Positions 42,137 through 50,110 of a stretch of 64,000 nucleotides of DNA are shown here, piece by piece (position 1 is the stretch's first letter; the number at the start of each line of letters is the position of its first letter). This DNA is from Mageeibacillus sp. UBA1212 (GTDB lineage Bacteria; Bacillota; Clostridia; UBA1212): NCBI GenBank assembly GCA_002309655.1, contig DBXM01000051.1, positions 11,313 to 75,312 on the forward strand. Direction: 5' to 3'. The translations under genes were made by a program, and so were the position numbers. The notes beneath the pieces are model-generated. The model did not search any database and was not told where the DNA came from. It saw only the letters and a list, made by a program, of their open reading frames with translations.

Positions 42137-43525
42137 ATGTATGATGTGATTATAATCGGCGCGGGCGTTGTCGGAGGAATGATAGCGAGGGAACTGTCGC
42201 GGTTCAACGTGTCGGTATTGATTCTCGAAAAAGAAAACGACGTCGCGCGCGGCGCAACGGGCGCGAACAGCGGTATCGTTCACGCCGGCTTTGACGCGGC
42301 AACAGGCAGTCTGAAGGCACATCTCAACGTCCTCGGATGTAAAATGATGAAGGACGTGGCCGCGGAACTCGGCGTAAAATACGTCAACAACGGCTCGCTC
42401 GTTATCGCCTTCGGGCCCGAACAGGACGAACACGTGAAAACGCTTTACGCGCGCGGGATCGCGAACGGCGTCGAGGGGCTTAAAATCCTTGACTCAAAAG
42501 AGCTTCACGAACTGGAGCCCAACGTGGCCCCGGACGCGACTTCCGCTCTGTTCGCCCCTTCGGCGGGAATAATCTGCCCCTACAGCCTTGCGATTGCGGC
42601 GGTGGGCAGCGCAATGGACAACGGATGCGAATTAAAGCTCCGCAGTGAAGTGACAGGAATCGTTCGCGAAGACGGCTTATATAAGGTGACGTTGGCCGGC
42701 GGCGCGATTGAAGAGGCGCGGTTTGTCGTGAACTGCGCGGGCGTCTTTTCCGACAAGGTAGCAGCGTTCGCCGGGAAGTGCGATTTCACCGTGCATCCGA
42801 GAAGCGGCGAGTATCTGCTTCTGGACAGGGAGTGCGGCGAGCTTGTGAGCCGCACGATTTTCAGGGTTCCCACTAAAATGGGCAAGGGTATTCTCGTGTC
42901 CCCCACCGCCCACGGGAATCTCATTCTCGGCCCCACCTCCACCGACATCGAAGACAAGGAAGACAAGCGCACCACCCGCGAAGGACTCGACATGGTGGCG
43001 AAGGGCGCGGCTTCAAGCGTCAGCGGGCTTCCTTTTAGAAGCGTCATCACCTCGTTCACGGGCCTCCGCTCGGTGGGCTCCACAGGCGATTTCATCATTA
43101 ATGAGAGCGACGGCTTCGTGAACTGCGCGGGCATCGAGTCACCGGGTCTCAGCGCCTCCCCCGCCATCGCGGTCTACGTCAGGAACCTTCTTGCCGGCGC
43201 GGGACTCGTTCTCGAGCCCAAGGCGGACTACGTTCCCGGAAGGCGCGTTTACAAGGCGGATGAAAAGCTCTACACTCACATCGTGTGCCGCTGCGAAACG
43301 ATCAGCGAGGGCGAGATAGTTTCCGCGATTCACACCAACCCGGGTGCCACCGACATCGACGGCGTCAAAAAACGCACCAGAAGCGGTATGGGCAGGTGCC
43401 AGGGCGGGTTCTGCCAGCCCTTCGTCGCTGAAATTCTCGCGCGGGAGCTCGGCAGGAGTCTTCTCGAAATTACCAAATCCGGCCCCGGATCGGACATTCT
43501 CGCCGGCAGGGTCAAGGAGGTGTGA
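42137..43525 (+). CDS. glpA: FAD-dependent glycerol-3-phosphate dehydrogenase, GlpA/LhgO type with BFD-like [2Fe-2S] domain
   Basis: A 462-residue flavoprotein that oxidises glycerol-3-phosphate to dihydroxyacetone phosphate. N-terminal FAD motif GAGVVGGMIARELS (8-21) and GATGANSGIVHAGFDA; the C-terminal BFD-like iron-sulfur domain is seen as CRCET (C384, C386) and MGRCQGGFC (C421, C426). It matches the Clostridial dehydrogenases in which the [2Fe-2S] domain is fused to the DAO-type enzyme. The start ATG 42137 has GGAGG upstream. The downstream FAD gene starts four bases after the stop, then DUF1667: a three-gene operon acting as one complex. Confidence 0.88.
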   Translation: MYDVIIIGAGVVGGMIARELSRFNVSVLILEKENDVARGATGANSGIVHAGFDAATGSLKAHLNVLGCKMMKDVAAELGVKYVNNGSLVIAFGPEQDEHVKTLYARGIANGVEGLKILDSKELHELEPNVAPDATSALFAPSAGIICPYSLAIAAVGSAMDNGCELKLRSEVTGIVREDGLYKVTLAGGAIEEARFVVNCAGVFSDKVAAFAGKCDFTVHPRSGEYLLLDRECGELVSRTIFRVPTKMGKGILVSPTAHGNLILGPTSTDIEDKEDKRTTREGLDMVAKGAASSVSGLPFRSVITSFTGLRSVGSTGDFIINESDGFVNCAGIESPGLSASPAIAVYVRNLLAGAGLVLEPKADYVPGRRVYKADEKLYTHIVCRCETISEGEIVSAIHTNPGATDIDGVKKRTRSGMGRCQGGFCQPFVAEILARELGRSLLEITKSGPGSDILAGRVKEV

Positions 43526-43528
43526 GCC

Positions 43529-44851
43529 ATGGCAAACGTCAAAAAATCCGTTAAAAACAGCCCCGAAGAGGCGGAAAACGTCAAAAAGACGTCTCTTGTA
43601 ATAATCGGAGGCGGTCCCGCGGGAATGGCGGCAGCGGTCAGCGCCTACGAACACGGCGTCCGCGACATACTCATTCTCGAGCGCGACTCGCACCTGGGCG
43701 GCATTCTCAACCAATGCATCCACGCGGGCTTCGGTCTCCACAAATTCGGCGAGGAACTGACCGGTCCCGAGTACGCCTCTCGCTACGCCGAAAAAGTCAT
43801 CTCGCTCGGCATTCCGTACAAGCTCGGCGCGATGGTAACAGACATCACCCCCGAAAAGCGCATCACTTACTTAAGCGAAGAGGACGGAAAGGTCACTCTC
43901 GACGCCGACGCGGTGATTCTCGCAATGGGCGCGCGCGAAAGAAGCCGCGGCGCTCTCAACATTCCCGGAACGAGACCGGCAGGCGTCTACACAGCAGGCA
44001 CAGCGCAGCGCTATGTCAATATAAAAGGTCTCATGCCCGGCAAAAAGGTCGTGATTCTCGGCTCCGGCGATATCGGCCTAATCATGGCGCGCAGAATGAC
44101 TCTCGAAGGCGCGGAGGTCAAAGCCGTCTGCGAGCTGCTCCCCTATTCCGGCGGTCTCGCCCGCAACATCGCGCAGTGCCTCGACGACTTTGGCATCCCG
44201 CTCATGCTCAGCCACACTGTTACCGAAATTCACGGCAAGGACCGCGTCACGGGAGTCACGATCTCGGAAGTTGACGAAAGGCGCAATCCCATTCCCGGCA
44301 CCGAACAGTACATAGAATGCGACACGCTGCTCCTCTCCTGCGGGCTCCTTCCCGAGAACGAGCTGTCGAAAAAGGCGGGCGTGGCGCTTGACAGAGTTAC
44401 CGGCGGCGCGGTGGTGAACGACTCCCGCGAGACTTCGGTTCCCGGCATTTTCTCCTGCGGCAACGTGCTCCACATTCACGACCTGGTCGACTACGTGTCC
44501 GACGAAGGCGAGCTGTGCGGCATTTTCGCGGCGGAATATCTGGAAAATGAAGGAAAAACGGCGGAAAATACCGGAAAAACAATAAAAGTCAAAGCTGGCG
44601 GCATCGTCAGATACACCGTTCCCATGAGCATCAACGACCCCGGAAGAGACGTGAAGATCTTCTTCAGAGTCGGCGAAAACATGCGCAACGCGAAGATCGA
44701 GGCAGTCTCAGGCGATTCTGTGATTTACTCAAAAACGAAGAAGCGGGTCGCGCCGGGCGAGATGGAAAATATCACCCTCACCCCGAAAATTCTCGCGCAG
44801 GCCCTCGAAACCGGCGAACTCACCGTAAGGATCATGAAGGAGGCGAACTGA
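43529..44851 (+). CDS. FAD/NAD(P)-dependent pyridine nucleotide-disulfide-type oxidoreductase of the glp operon
   Basis: A 440-residue two-Rossmann-fold oxidoreductase. FAD motif GGGPAGMAAAVSAYEHG (31-47); NAD motif VVILGSGDIGLIMARRMT; internal ATG..GARERSRGALNIPGTRPAGVYTAGTAQRYVN; GIFSCGNVLHIHDLVDYVSDEG. The first 23 residues are a Lys/Asn-rich extension. It likely passes electrons from the GlpA-like subunit to NAD(P)+ or another acceptor; the family is annotated as a FAD-dependent oxidoreductase of the glycerol dehydrogenase operon. It starts three bases after glpA and ends one base before the DUF1667 gene. Confidence 0.85.
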   Translation: MANVKKSVKNSPEEAENVKKTSLVIIGGGPAGMAAAVSAYEHGVRDILILERDSHLGGILNQCIHAGFGLHKFGEELTGPEYASRYAEKVISLGIPYKLGAMVTDITPEKRITYLSEEDGKVTLDADAVILAMGARERSRGALNIPGTRPAGVYTAGTAQRYVNIKGLMPGKKVVILGSGDIGLIMARRMTLEGAEVKAVCELLPYSGGLARNIAQCLDDFGIPLMLSHTVTEIHGKDRVTGVTISEVDERRNPIPGTEQYIECDTLLLSCGLLPENELSKKAGVALDRVTGGAVVNDSRETSVPGIFSCGNVLHIHDLVDYVSDEGELCGIFAAEYLENEGKTAENTGKTIKVKAGGIVRYTVPMSINDPGRDVKIFFRVGENMRNAKIEAVSGDSVIYSKTKKRVAPGEMENITLTPKILAQALETGELTVRIMKEAN

Positions 44852-44852
44852 C

Positions 44853-45212
44853 ATGGAGAAAATGACGAAAACAATGACCTGCATCGTCTGCCCGATCGGC
44901 TGCTCGCTGACTGCGGTCAGAGACGAAAACGGGAACGTTACGGTCACCGGCAACTCCTGCCCCCGAGGCGCCAAATACGCGGTGTCCGAGCTCACCGCCC
45001 CGGTCCGCACGCTGACCTCCGTTGTGAGAACCGAAAACGGCGACATGCTCTCCGTTAAAACGAGCGAGCCCATTCCCAAGGAACTCGTTCGCGAAGCCGC
45101 CAAAGCGCTGGCCGGCGTTGTCGCCAAGACGCCTGTCCGCATCGGCGACGTCATCGTGAAGGACATTTTAGGAACCGGTTCGGATATCGTCGCCACGAAA
45201 GACATCGGTTAA
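44853..45212 (+). CDS. DUF1667 family small cysteine-rich protein of the glp operon
   Basis: A 119-residue protein with CIVCPIGCSL (three Cys: CxxCxxxC) and a fourth Cys in NSCPRGAKYA, fitting DUF1667 proteins that follow FAD-linked glycerol-3-phosphate dehydrogenases. The arrangement suggests a small iron-sulfur electron-transfer subunit; this is inference from position and cysteine spacing. It starts one base after the preceding stop (translational coupling likely) and is followed by a strong terminator at 45237-45280. Confidence 0.88.
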   Translation: MEKMTKTMTCIVCPIGCSLTAVRDENGNVTVTGNSCPRGAKYAVSELTAPVRTLTSVVRTENGDMLSVKTSEPIPKELVREAAKALAGVVAKTPVRIGDVIVKDILGTGSDIVATKDIG

Positions 45213-45236
45213 GAATCAAGTGTTTATATAATAAGC

Positions 45237-45280
45237 GCGGCCGCTCCCCTCTGAAAAATTCCAAGGGGGAGCGGCCGCTT
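45237..45280 (+). terminator. Terminator of the glp operon
   Basis: A 13-14 bp GC-rich stem: GCGGCCGCTCCCC (45237-45249) with GGGGAGCGGCCGC (45266-45278), followed by TTCCTTTAT. The symmetric stem may also serve the convergent gene at 45306. Confidence 0.85.
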
Positions 45281-45305
45281 CCTTTATAGCTGCACACTAA
45301 AACAA

Positions 45306-46244
45306 TTATTTCTTCTTCGTGAGCAGAATGATCACCACGATTATTACCGCGATCGCGAGTATCGACACGACGACTGTAAGGCAGATCATTGCCAGCTGCG
45401 CGCTCGAGATTTCGATCTTGCCTTCAGGGGGTTCCCAGCCGGGCGTTTCGGTCGCGGGAGCTTCCGTAGGATTAACGGGTTCACCGGTGGGCGTCGAAGG
45501 ATCCTCCGAAGGCGCTTCGGTCTCAACAGGAGCCGCCGCCTTGAACTCCACCTGAATTATATTCGTGTACGAGTTGGTCGACTTCCCGTCCTTCACCGAC
45601 TCGACCATGCAGCAGTAGTTGACCGTTCCCGGCGTGTCGGAAGAGATCTCAATCGAGGGGCCGTCGAAGCCGTCGTCCATAATCGCCTTGATGTCCGCAA
45701 GATTTTCGCTGAAGCTCGTGTACCACTGATAGTTGTACGTGACGCCTTCCTGAGGCTCCGCTTCGACCGAAAGAACGGCCTTTTCGCCGCAGGTGGCGGT
45801 AACCTTCGCCGGCGCCTTCATTACCGGAGGCATAGGCATTCCCGCTTCGCAAATGCTGACGACCGCCGCCGGTGAAGTCGTTTTGACTCCGTTCTCATCG
45901 CAGACGCAGTAAACCTCGGCGCCTCCCAGGTCCTTCGTGACGCCTTCAAAGAACAGTGTCTTGCCGTCGGCTGAAACGCCGAAGCCGGTCACGTAGTTGA
46001 TCCACTGCGCCGAAGAGAGGTCGAGGTTGGCGAAATCGTACGTGTTGCCGTCAAATTTCAGGTACCACGAAAAGGTCGCGTAGGCGCTCTCGGAATCGAC
46101 CGTGTAAGTCGCCACGGAGTCCTCCGGGAACTGTCTGGACATGGGATACGCGGTGAAATCCGCGAACACGCACGCAGGCGCGAATAATACAAACACAAGA
46201 GCCGCCGCAAAGGCAGCCGCCAAAAACCTGACAGCAAGTCTCAT
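45306..46244 (-). CDS. Surface protein with Ig-like domain and C-terminal anchor
   Basis: About 312 residues: signal peptide (MRLAVRFLAAAFAAALVFVLFAPACVFA), two beta-sandwich-like segments, the second Ig-like (ATCGEKAVLSVEAEPQEGVTYNYQWYTS...VNYCCMVESV), a Pro/Glu/Thr linker, and a C-terminal membrane helix followed by LTKKK. No LPXTG motif is present, so it is anchored by its helix. I choose ATG 46244 with GAGGG six bases upstream; the earlier in-frame start at 46283 is unsupported. Role unknown, probably cell-envelope binding. It is convergent with the glp operon. Confidence 0.72.
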   Translation of the reverse strand: MRLAVRFLAAAFAAALVFVLFAPACVFADFTAYPMSRQFPEDSVATYTVDSESAYATFSWYLKFDGNTYDFANLDLSSAQWINYVTGFGVSADGKTLFFEGVTKDLGGAEVYCVCDENGVKTTSPAAVVSICEAGMPMPPVMKAPAKVTATCGEKAVLSVEAEPQEGVTYNYQWYTSFSENLADIKAIMDDGFDGPSIEISSDTPGTVNYCCMVESVKDGKSTNSYTNIIQVEFKAAAPVETEAPSEDPSTPTGEPVNPTEAPATETPGWEPPEGKIEISSAQLAMICLTVVVSILAIAVIIVVIILLTKKK

Positions 46245-46306
46245 AATTTCCCTCTTTTTAGACAAATAATAAACCCCGCCCAAAATCGCCTTAGGCGGAA
46301 CAGAAA

Positions 46307-46342
46307 GGCCGGAACCTTCCGTTTCAGAGTCCGGTTCCGGCC
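46307..46342 (-). terminator. Hairpin between the 46365 gene and the Ig-like protein
   Basis: GGCCGGAACC (46307-46316) pairs with GGTTCCGGCC (46333-46342), 10 bp perfect. On the minus strand it is followed by TTTCTGTTCC, a weak T-tract. Probable terminator of the 46365 gene. Confidence 0.6.
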
Positions 46343-46364
46343 CGTTTCAGCCGTTATTAATGCG

Positions 46365-46931
46365 TCAGGCCCACTCGTTTTTGGACGCGGGAACTCTGAT
46401 GTCGGCAAGAAGGCCTTCATGCTCCCAGAGGAACCACTCGCCTGTGGAGGGCTTGTTCCTGAGCATTACCGGTCTCGGGTTGTCCGCGCCGGACGATCTG
46501 ACCCAGAGCTGGAGATAGCCGCCCTCGATCTCACTGTACTGGTTGGAAGTGAGGGTGATTTTGTAGGGCTCGGAGGGGGTGTAGTCGTTCGCGGGCGAAG
46601 TGCCTTCGAAGTAGGAGCGCACAACGTATTCCTTGCCGTCGTAGGCGAGCCTGTCGTTGATGAAGGTCTTGTCGAACGCGGACAGCGGTCTCGGACCTCT
46701 CACGTAGTTGAGCATCTCAAAGCAGACTTCCTTGTCCGCCGGATAGAGGTTGAGCGCGACGATCGCGAGCGCCGCAGTCTCGTAAGGATCCTTCAGGCTT
46801 GCCTGCGGAAGCGCCTTGAACGCCTCGAGCGTGGTCGGAATGTCGTCAAAAGTAATCGTTTTCGAGCCGCTGTTGAATACCTGCTTCACGGCCTCTTCTG
46901 TCTTTTTCTTCAGGTTGTCAAAAAATCCCAT
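46365..46931 (-). CDS. Cytoplasmic protein, tentatively DUF6935-like
   Basis: A 188-residue soluble protein with a short amphipathic start (MGFFDNLKKKTEEAVKQVF). The TFDDIPTTLEAFKALPQASLKDPYETAALAIVALNLYPADKEVCFEMLNYVRGP segment resembles DUF6935-type proteins, a family of unknown function; the match is from memory and tentative. The C-terminal part (SEPYKITLTSNQYSEIEGGYLQLWVRSSGADNPRPVMLR) is beta-rich. ATG 46931 with GGAGG upstream; strong promoter at 47022-47051. Monocistronic. Confidence 0.65.
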   Translation of the reverse strand: MGFFDNLKKKTEEAVKQVFNSGSKTITFDDIPTTLEAFKALPQASLKDPYETAALAIVALNLYPADKEVCFEMLNYVRGPRPLSAFDKTFINDRLAYDGKEYVVRSYFEGTSPANDYTPSEPYKITLTSNQYSEIEGGYLQLWVRSSGADNPRPVMLRNKPSTGEWFLWEHEGLLADIRVPASKNEWA

Positions 46932-47021
46932 TTTATCTGCCTCCGTTTTAAATATTTTTCGAAATAACGTGCCGGGAATGCGCTCGATGAACGCCCGAAC
47001 CGGACTGTTCTTTCCGTATTA

Positions 47022-47051
47022 ATTATATCACGCGCAAGCGCACGCCGTCAA
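47022..47051 (-). promoter_or_regulatory. Sigma-A promoter of the 46365 gene
   Basis: TTGACG (47046-47051), 18-base spacer, TATAAT (47022-47027) on the minus strand, about 90 bases upstream of the ATG. Confidence 0.85.
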
Positions 47052-47088
47052 CAAAGACCGGAAATCCTTAAATTAACTTAAAGCCGTG

Positions 47089-47580
47089 TCATTCCTGCCT
47101 GTCTTCATTTTCGCCGTCAGCTTCAATTTCTGCAACAGCTTCGCCTCCGGAACTCCCGCTCTCGTCAGCGTCCTGAACGTTCTCCGGCTCCGCGGCAGCC
47201 GCTTTCTTCCTGCCGGAAAAAAACTTTTTGAGATAGCTTTCCTCTACGGCTTTGCCGTCGTCCTTGTGGAGTTTGATCTCCCACTGGATAAGGACCGTCA
47301 GCGCCGCGCGCAGCAGAATGACCGCGCCGAGAATAAGAAGCTCGCTCCACTCGCGCACGATAACGGTTCTGAGCAGCTCGCCGCCCATTTTGAACTGGAG
47401 AGCCAGCGCGATTCCCTCAGCCAGGTCGAGCTTGACCTTGCGGTCTCTCTTCGCGAGTCCGATTATCGCCTTGATGACCGTTACCACCAGCACCACGACG
47501 CCGACAAGTTCTACCGCCAGCACCAGATACTGGATCACGTACGTGAATATGTTCTCTACTTTCTGGTAAAACACTTCCAT
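47089..47580 (-). CDS. DUF1622 family membrane protein
   Basis: A 163-residue membrane protein with two or three helices (about 15-38 and 75-95) and a long acidic cytoplasmic tail (about 115-163; Glu/Asp/Ala/Ser). VELVGVVVLVVTVIKAIIGL and LDLAEGIALALQFKMGGELLRTVIVREWSELLILGAVILLRAALTVLIQWEI fit DUF1622, of unknown function. ATG 47580; the nearest ribosome-site-like sequence (GAGGAAT) is 14 bases away, so the start is less certain. Confidence 0.78.
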   Translation of the reverse strand: MEVFYQKVENIFTYVIQYLVLAVELVGVVVLVVTVIKAIIGLAKRDRKVKLDLAEGIALALQFKMGGELLRTVIVREWSELLILGAVILLRAALTVLIQWEIKLHKDDGKAVEESYLKKFFSGRKKAAAAEPENVQDADESGSSGGEAVAEIEADGENEDRQE

Positions 47581-47625
47581 AATGAATAAATATTCCTCAA
47601 TATGAAATCCTCAAAATTACGCAAA

Positions 47626-49689
47626 TCATCCTCTGAAAACGAACTCGAACCTGCCGCCCGGGGCCGCCTCGCCGTCCGTGTAGAGATTCAGGATCTCGCC
47701 TTCATTGTCGCCGGTAAGGTTGTTGTCGGTCCATTTATAGCCGAATTCAGCCGGCTTTCCGCCGAGTCCCAGGCCGAGAACGGTCCGCTCGATCCTTATC
47801 TGGATTATATTCCTGCGCACGTAAATGTCCGCTCCGCCGGCAACCTCCCAGTTCCAGCCGCCTTTCGAACGCTCGACGACCGCCCTGCTGCCCTCGGGAT
47901 TTACTCTGTTCACGACGAACTCGAACCCTTCCCAGGAGTCCGTTCCCGAGGCTTGAGTGTCGAGGAAGAGCCGCATCCAGCCCTCGCCGTCCGAAGCAGT
48001 GATCACGTCGGCGCACTCCGCGTAAAAATACACGAAATTGTCGTCGTAGGCAACCTTGACAGCCGCAACGTCGTTCCGCGCGGTGTTGTTCTTGTAGGTC
48101 TTCCCGCCGTAGCCCTTCGAACCGTTTTTGCGGCTTCTTTCAGTCGTGCTTCCCACGTACGTGTAGGTCGTGCCGACGTCGTCCCACTGGGAAATCTTTC
48201 CGCCGACGTCGATGGTCTTCTGCGCCGCGGGAACAACCGTATCCTCAACGCCCTTGAAGCGCCTTATGTTCTCGCACAGCTGGTAGTAATAGTAGTCGCG
48301 CATCTCGCCGAGAGAGGGCTCGCAGTCGCGGCTGTGTTCGGTGTCGAACTGGTCGACCATCGTGTTTTTAAGCGTCTTGTCGCCGGCCCAGGTTTCGGAC
48401 CTGATCGCGACCCACTCGTTCCAGCCGGTGACGAAAATGAACTCCGGGTCGTTGTTGAGCGCGAAGTCCCACTGCTGCTGGAAGTTGATTCCGTAGTATT
48501 TCGAATTCGCGATATTTTTGTCGACAGTGACCACGCTGCCGTCTCCGAGCTTATAGGTGTAGCTGTAGTCGCCCTTCGCGTAGCTCCTGCCCATGACGTT
48601 GTAGCCGCTCATGGCGGTGATGCAGTTGCGCTTGTAGTCCGCGTTCTGGGCGACGCCCACCGTGATCTCCTCGACCGTGCCGTCCGGTTTTCTGTAGACG
48701 CACTGCGGGTAGACCGAGAGCCAGCCCCAGTAGCTGTTCGAGTTTTCGGTGCTGAAATACGTCGCCTCGTTGTACTTGAACGTAAAGAAATTCCTGATTT
48801 CCTTGTCTTTGCCGGACCACCCGAGAGCGTCGGGATACGCGAGAATCAGCGGTTTCCCGTTCCACATGAACCAGAGATCCTTGTATTTTTCCTGGGAATA
48901 GACCTTTTTGTAGAGCTCGCGCAGCTGCGTGTTGGAGTTGTCGCCCGGTCCGAACGGCAGCATGAATACGATGCACGGCGCGTTGACGCCCTCTTTCCTG
49001 GCCTGCCCGAACACCTCGAACAGCGCCGTGAACGACGCCTCCCACAGGAAGGTTCCGTTCGTGTTGTCGAGAATGATGCAGTCGACGCCTGCGTCCGCAA
49101 GCAGCTCCGCCTGCTTTCTCAACACGTATCTGTCGGTCGTCGAGTAGTAATTGTAAATGGGCTCATCCCAGAAATGGTAACCGCCGACGCCCTTCCAGAC
49201 CTTGTGGTTGTAGTCGTGGGTGGCCTTTTCGCGCTCCTCGTCCGACTCAAGCGTCGCGAGGATCTGGGTGACGTTCCTGATGCCGGTGGACAGCGAGAGC
49301 TCCTGATGCCAGGAGGAATAGAAAATGCCGACGAATTTCCCGTTTTGGGTACTTGACGGAACGGTGCCGGTTCTCAGGGTCGAAGAGTATTCCGTGCCGC
49401 CGTTCGAAAGCGTGCGCCCGAGGCCGTCGACAGCCGCGTAGCTTTCGGGGTGAACGAGTCCCAAGGCAACCTCCGTAACCGGATAGCGCGCCTCAATATC
49501 GTAGGCCTCTTCATCGGAAAGAGGCGCCGGCGTGACGTAAGGAGTCGCCGGCGGAGGCACCTCAGTAGGAATCTCAGTCGTCTTCGGAGCGGATCCTCCC
49601 GGGGCGCATCCCGCAAGAATTCCCGCGACCAAAACGGCCGCGATTGCGAGCGACGCAGTCTTCTTTAAACCGGATAAATGTGAACGCAA
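47626..49689 (-). CDS. Glycoside-hydrolase-like lipoprotein (GH99/GH71-type barrel with C-terminal CBM9-like domain)
   Basis: A 687-residue lipoprotein with lipobox ILAGC (Cys about 28) and a Pro/Thr linker. The central part has the layout of a GH71/GH99 endo-acting TIM barrel: GIFYSSWHQEL, DCIILDNTNG, NYHFWDEP-like WDEPIYNYY, LWFMWNGKPLILAYPDA and FIFVTGWNEWVAIR near the end, with acidic residues at strand ends. The last 150 residues (QWDDVGTTYTYVGS...WMRLFLDT...WEGFEFVVNR...YKWTDNNLTGDNEGE) look like a CBM9-type carbohydrate-binding domain. Start TTG 49689 with GGAAGGA upstream. Surface polysaccharide degradation is the likely role; substrate not determinable. Confidence 0.72.
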   Translation of the reverse strand: MRSHLSGLKKTASLAIAAVLVAGILAGCAPGGSAPKTTEIPTEVPPPATPYVTPAPLSDEEAYDIEARYPVTEVALGLVHPESYAAVDGLGRTLSNGGTEYSSTLRTGTVPSSTQNGKFVGIFYSSWHQELSLSTGIRNVTQILATLESDEEREKATHDYNHKVWKGVGGYHFWDEPIYNYYSTTDRYVLRKQAELLADAGVDCIILDNTNGTFLWEASFTALFEVFGQARKEGVNAPCIVFMLPFGPGDNSNTQLRELYKKVYSQEKYKDLWFMWNGKPLILAYPDALGWSGKDKEIRNFFTFKYNEATYFSTENSNSYWGWLSVYPQCVYRKPDGTVEEITVGVAQNADYKRNCITAMSGYNVMGRSYAKGDYSYTYKLGDGSVVTVDKNIANSKYYGINFQQQWDFALNNDPEFIFVTGWNEWVAIRSETWAGDKTLKNTMVDQFDTEHSRDCEPSLGEMRDYYYYQLCENIRRFKGVEDTVVPAAQKTIDVGGKISQWDDVGTTYTYVGSTTERSRKNGSKGYGGKTYKNNTARNDVAAVKVAYDDNFVYFYAECADVITASDGEGWMRLFLDTQASGTDSWEGFEFVVNRVNPEGSRAVVERSKGGWNWEVAGGADIYVRRNIIQIRIERTVLGLGLGGKPAEFGYKWTDNNLTGDNEGEILNLYTDGEAAPGGRFEFVFRG

Positions 49690-49715
49690 AGCAGGTTCCT
49701 TCCTTTCGTTGTCTG

Positions 49716-49927
49716 GGAAAACACTGATTTAATGCTCTTTACGCAAGCGGCGAATAACTGACTGCACGTGATTGAGCGTTGCACGTTATTCTCTGCTGCG
49801 TTTAGTCGCATAAGGTGTCTAACGACAGATTTGCTGCCGCTTGCTTTTCGAGAGCTCCCCTCTCGCAGTACCTCTGTACAGCTTCGGGGTCGCGCTCGAA
49901 AAAATAGCTATTAACTCAGCGTTTTCC
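49716..49927 (-). ncRNA. Structured repeat element, copy 3, with its own promoter
   Basis: Minus strand. P1 is 12 positions (49916-49927 with 49716-49727, one G-T pair); the conserved box GCTGAGTT..TAGCTATTTTT is at 49900-49920. P2 is 15 positions with a tandem A-G/G-A pair and one C-T mismatch, around the loops CCGAA and GAGAG. The apical 7-position stem has the same T-T mismatch as the other copies. P3 is 9 perfect pairs (49836-49844 with 49743-49751), starting with AGCAA inside, and box GTAAAGAGC is at 49734-49742. The stretch between the P3 arms is 84 bases, against 36-38 in the other copies, and has its own stems. The promoter at 49951-49979 would start transcription about 15-20 bases before P1. 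Confidence 0.7.
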
Positions 49928-49950
49928 TTGAATTCGCTTTTAGCGCTTTA

Positions 49951-49979
49951 ATGATACCTTTTGGACCGCTTTTTGTCAA
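49951..49979 (-). promoter_or_regulatory. Strong sigma-A promoter reading into structured repeat copy 3
   Basis: Perfect TTGACA (49974-49979), 17-base spacer, TATCAT (49951-49956) on the minus strand. No coding frame begins before the structured element, so its first product is the RNA. Confidence 0.82.
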
Positions 49980-49992
49980 TAATAATATGACT

Positions 49993-50069
49993 GTTCGGGA
50001 AGAATCAATACCGTCAAAATCTGCCGAATTGGGCAGAAAATTGCCCGAAAGTATTGACTTTTGCCCGAA
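49993..50069. promoter_or_regulatory. Multi-half-site operator between the two divergent promoters
   Basis: Half-sites related to TTGCCCGAA occur at 50041 and 50061 (forward, 20 bases apart), in reverse near 49994 (TTCGGGAA) and near 50029, with CTGCC/GGCAG (50021-50036) at the centre. The left arm 49994-50011 matches the reverse complement of 50051-50069 with few differences. Sites overlap the -35 and spacer of the HTH-Fic promoter, as expected for autoregulation by the HTH protein. Confidence 0.68.
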
Positions 50070-50082
50070 TTCGTTGTATAAT
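50054..50082 (+). promoter_or_regulatory. Sigma-A promoter of the HTH-Fic pair
   Basis: TTGACT (50054-50059), 17-base spacer, TATAAT (50077-50082), about 28 bases ahead of the HTH gene. Confidence 0.88.
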
Positions 50083-50110
50083 AAGCATATCATATCTAAG
50101 AGGTGGAACC

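Noticed and set aside
47602..49356. A 584-residue plus-strand open frame
   Set aside because: Antisense to the glycoside-hydrolase-like lipoprotein; composition is that of a high-GC shadow (Val/Arg/Asp-rich).
49811..49826. An attC-like box (GTTAGAC) in structured repeat copy 3
   Set aside because: The sequence is not shared by copies 1 and 2, and no paired box or integrase gene was seen.
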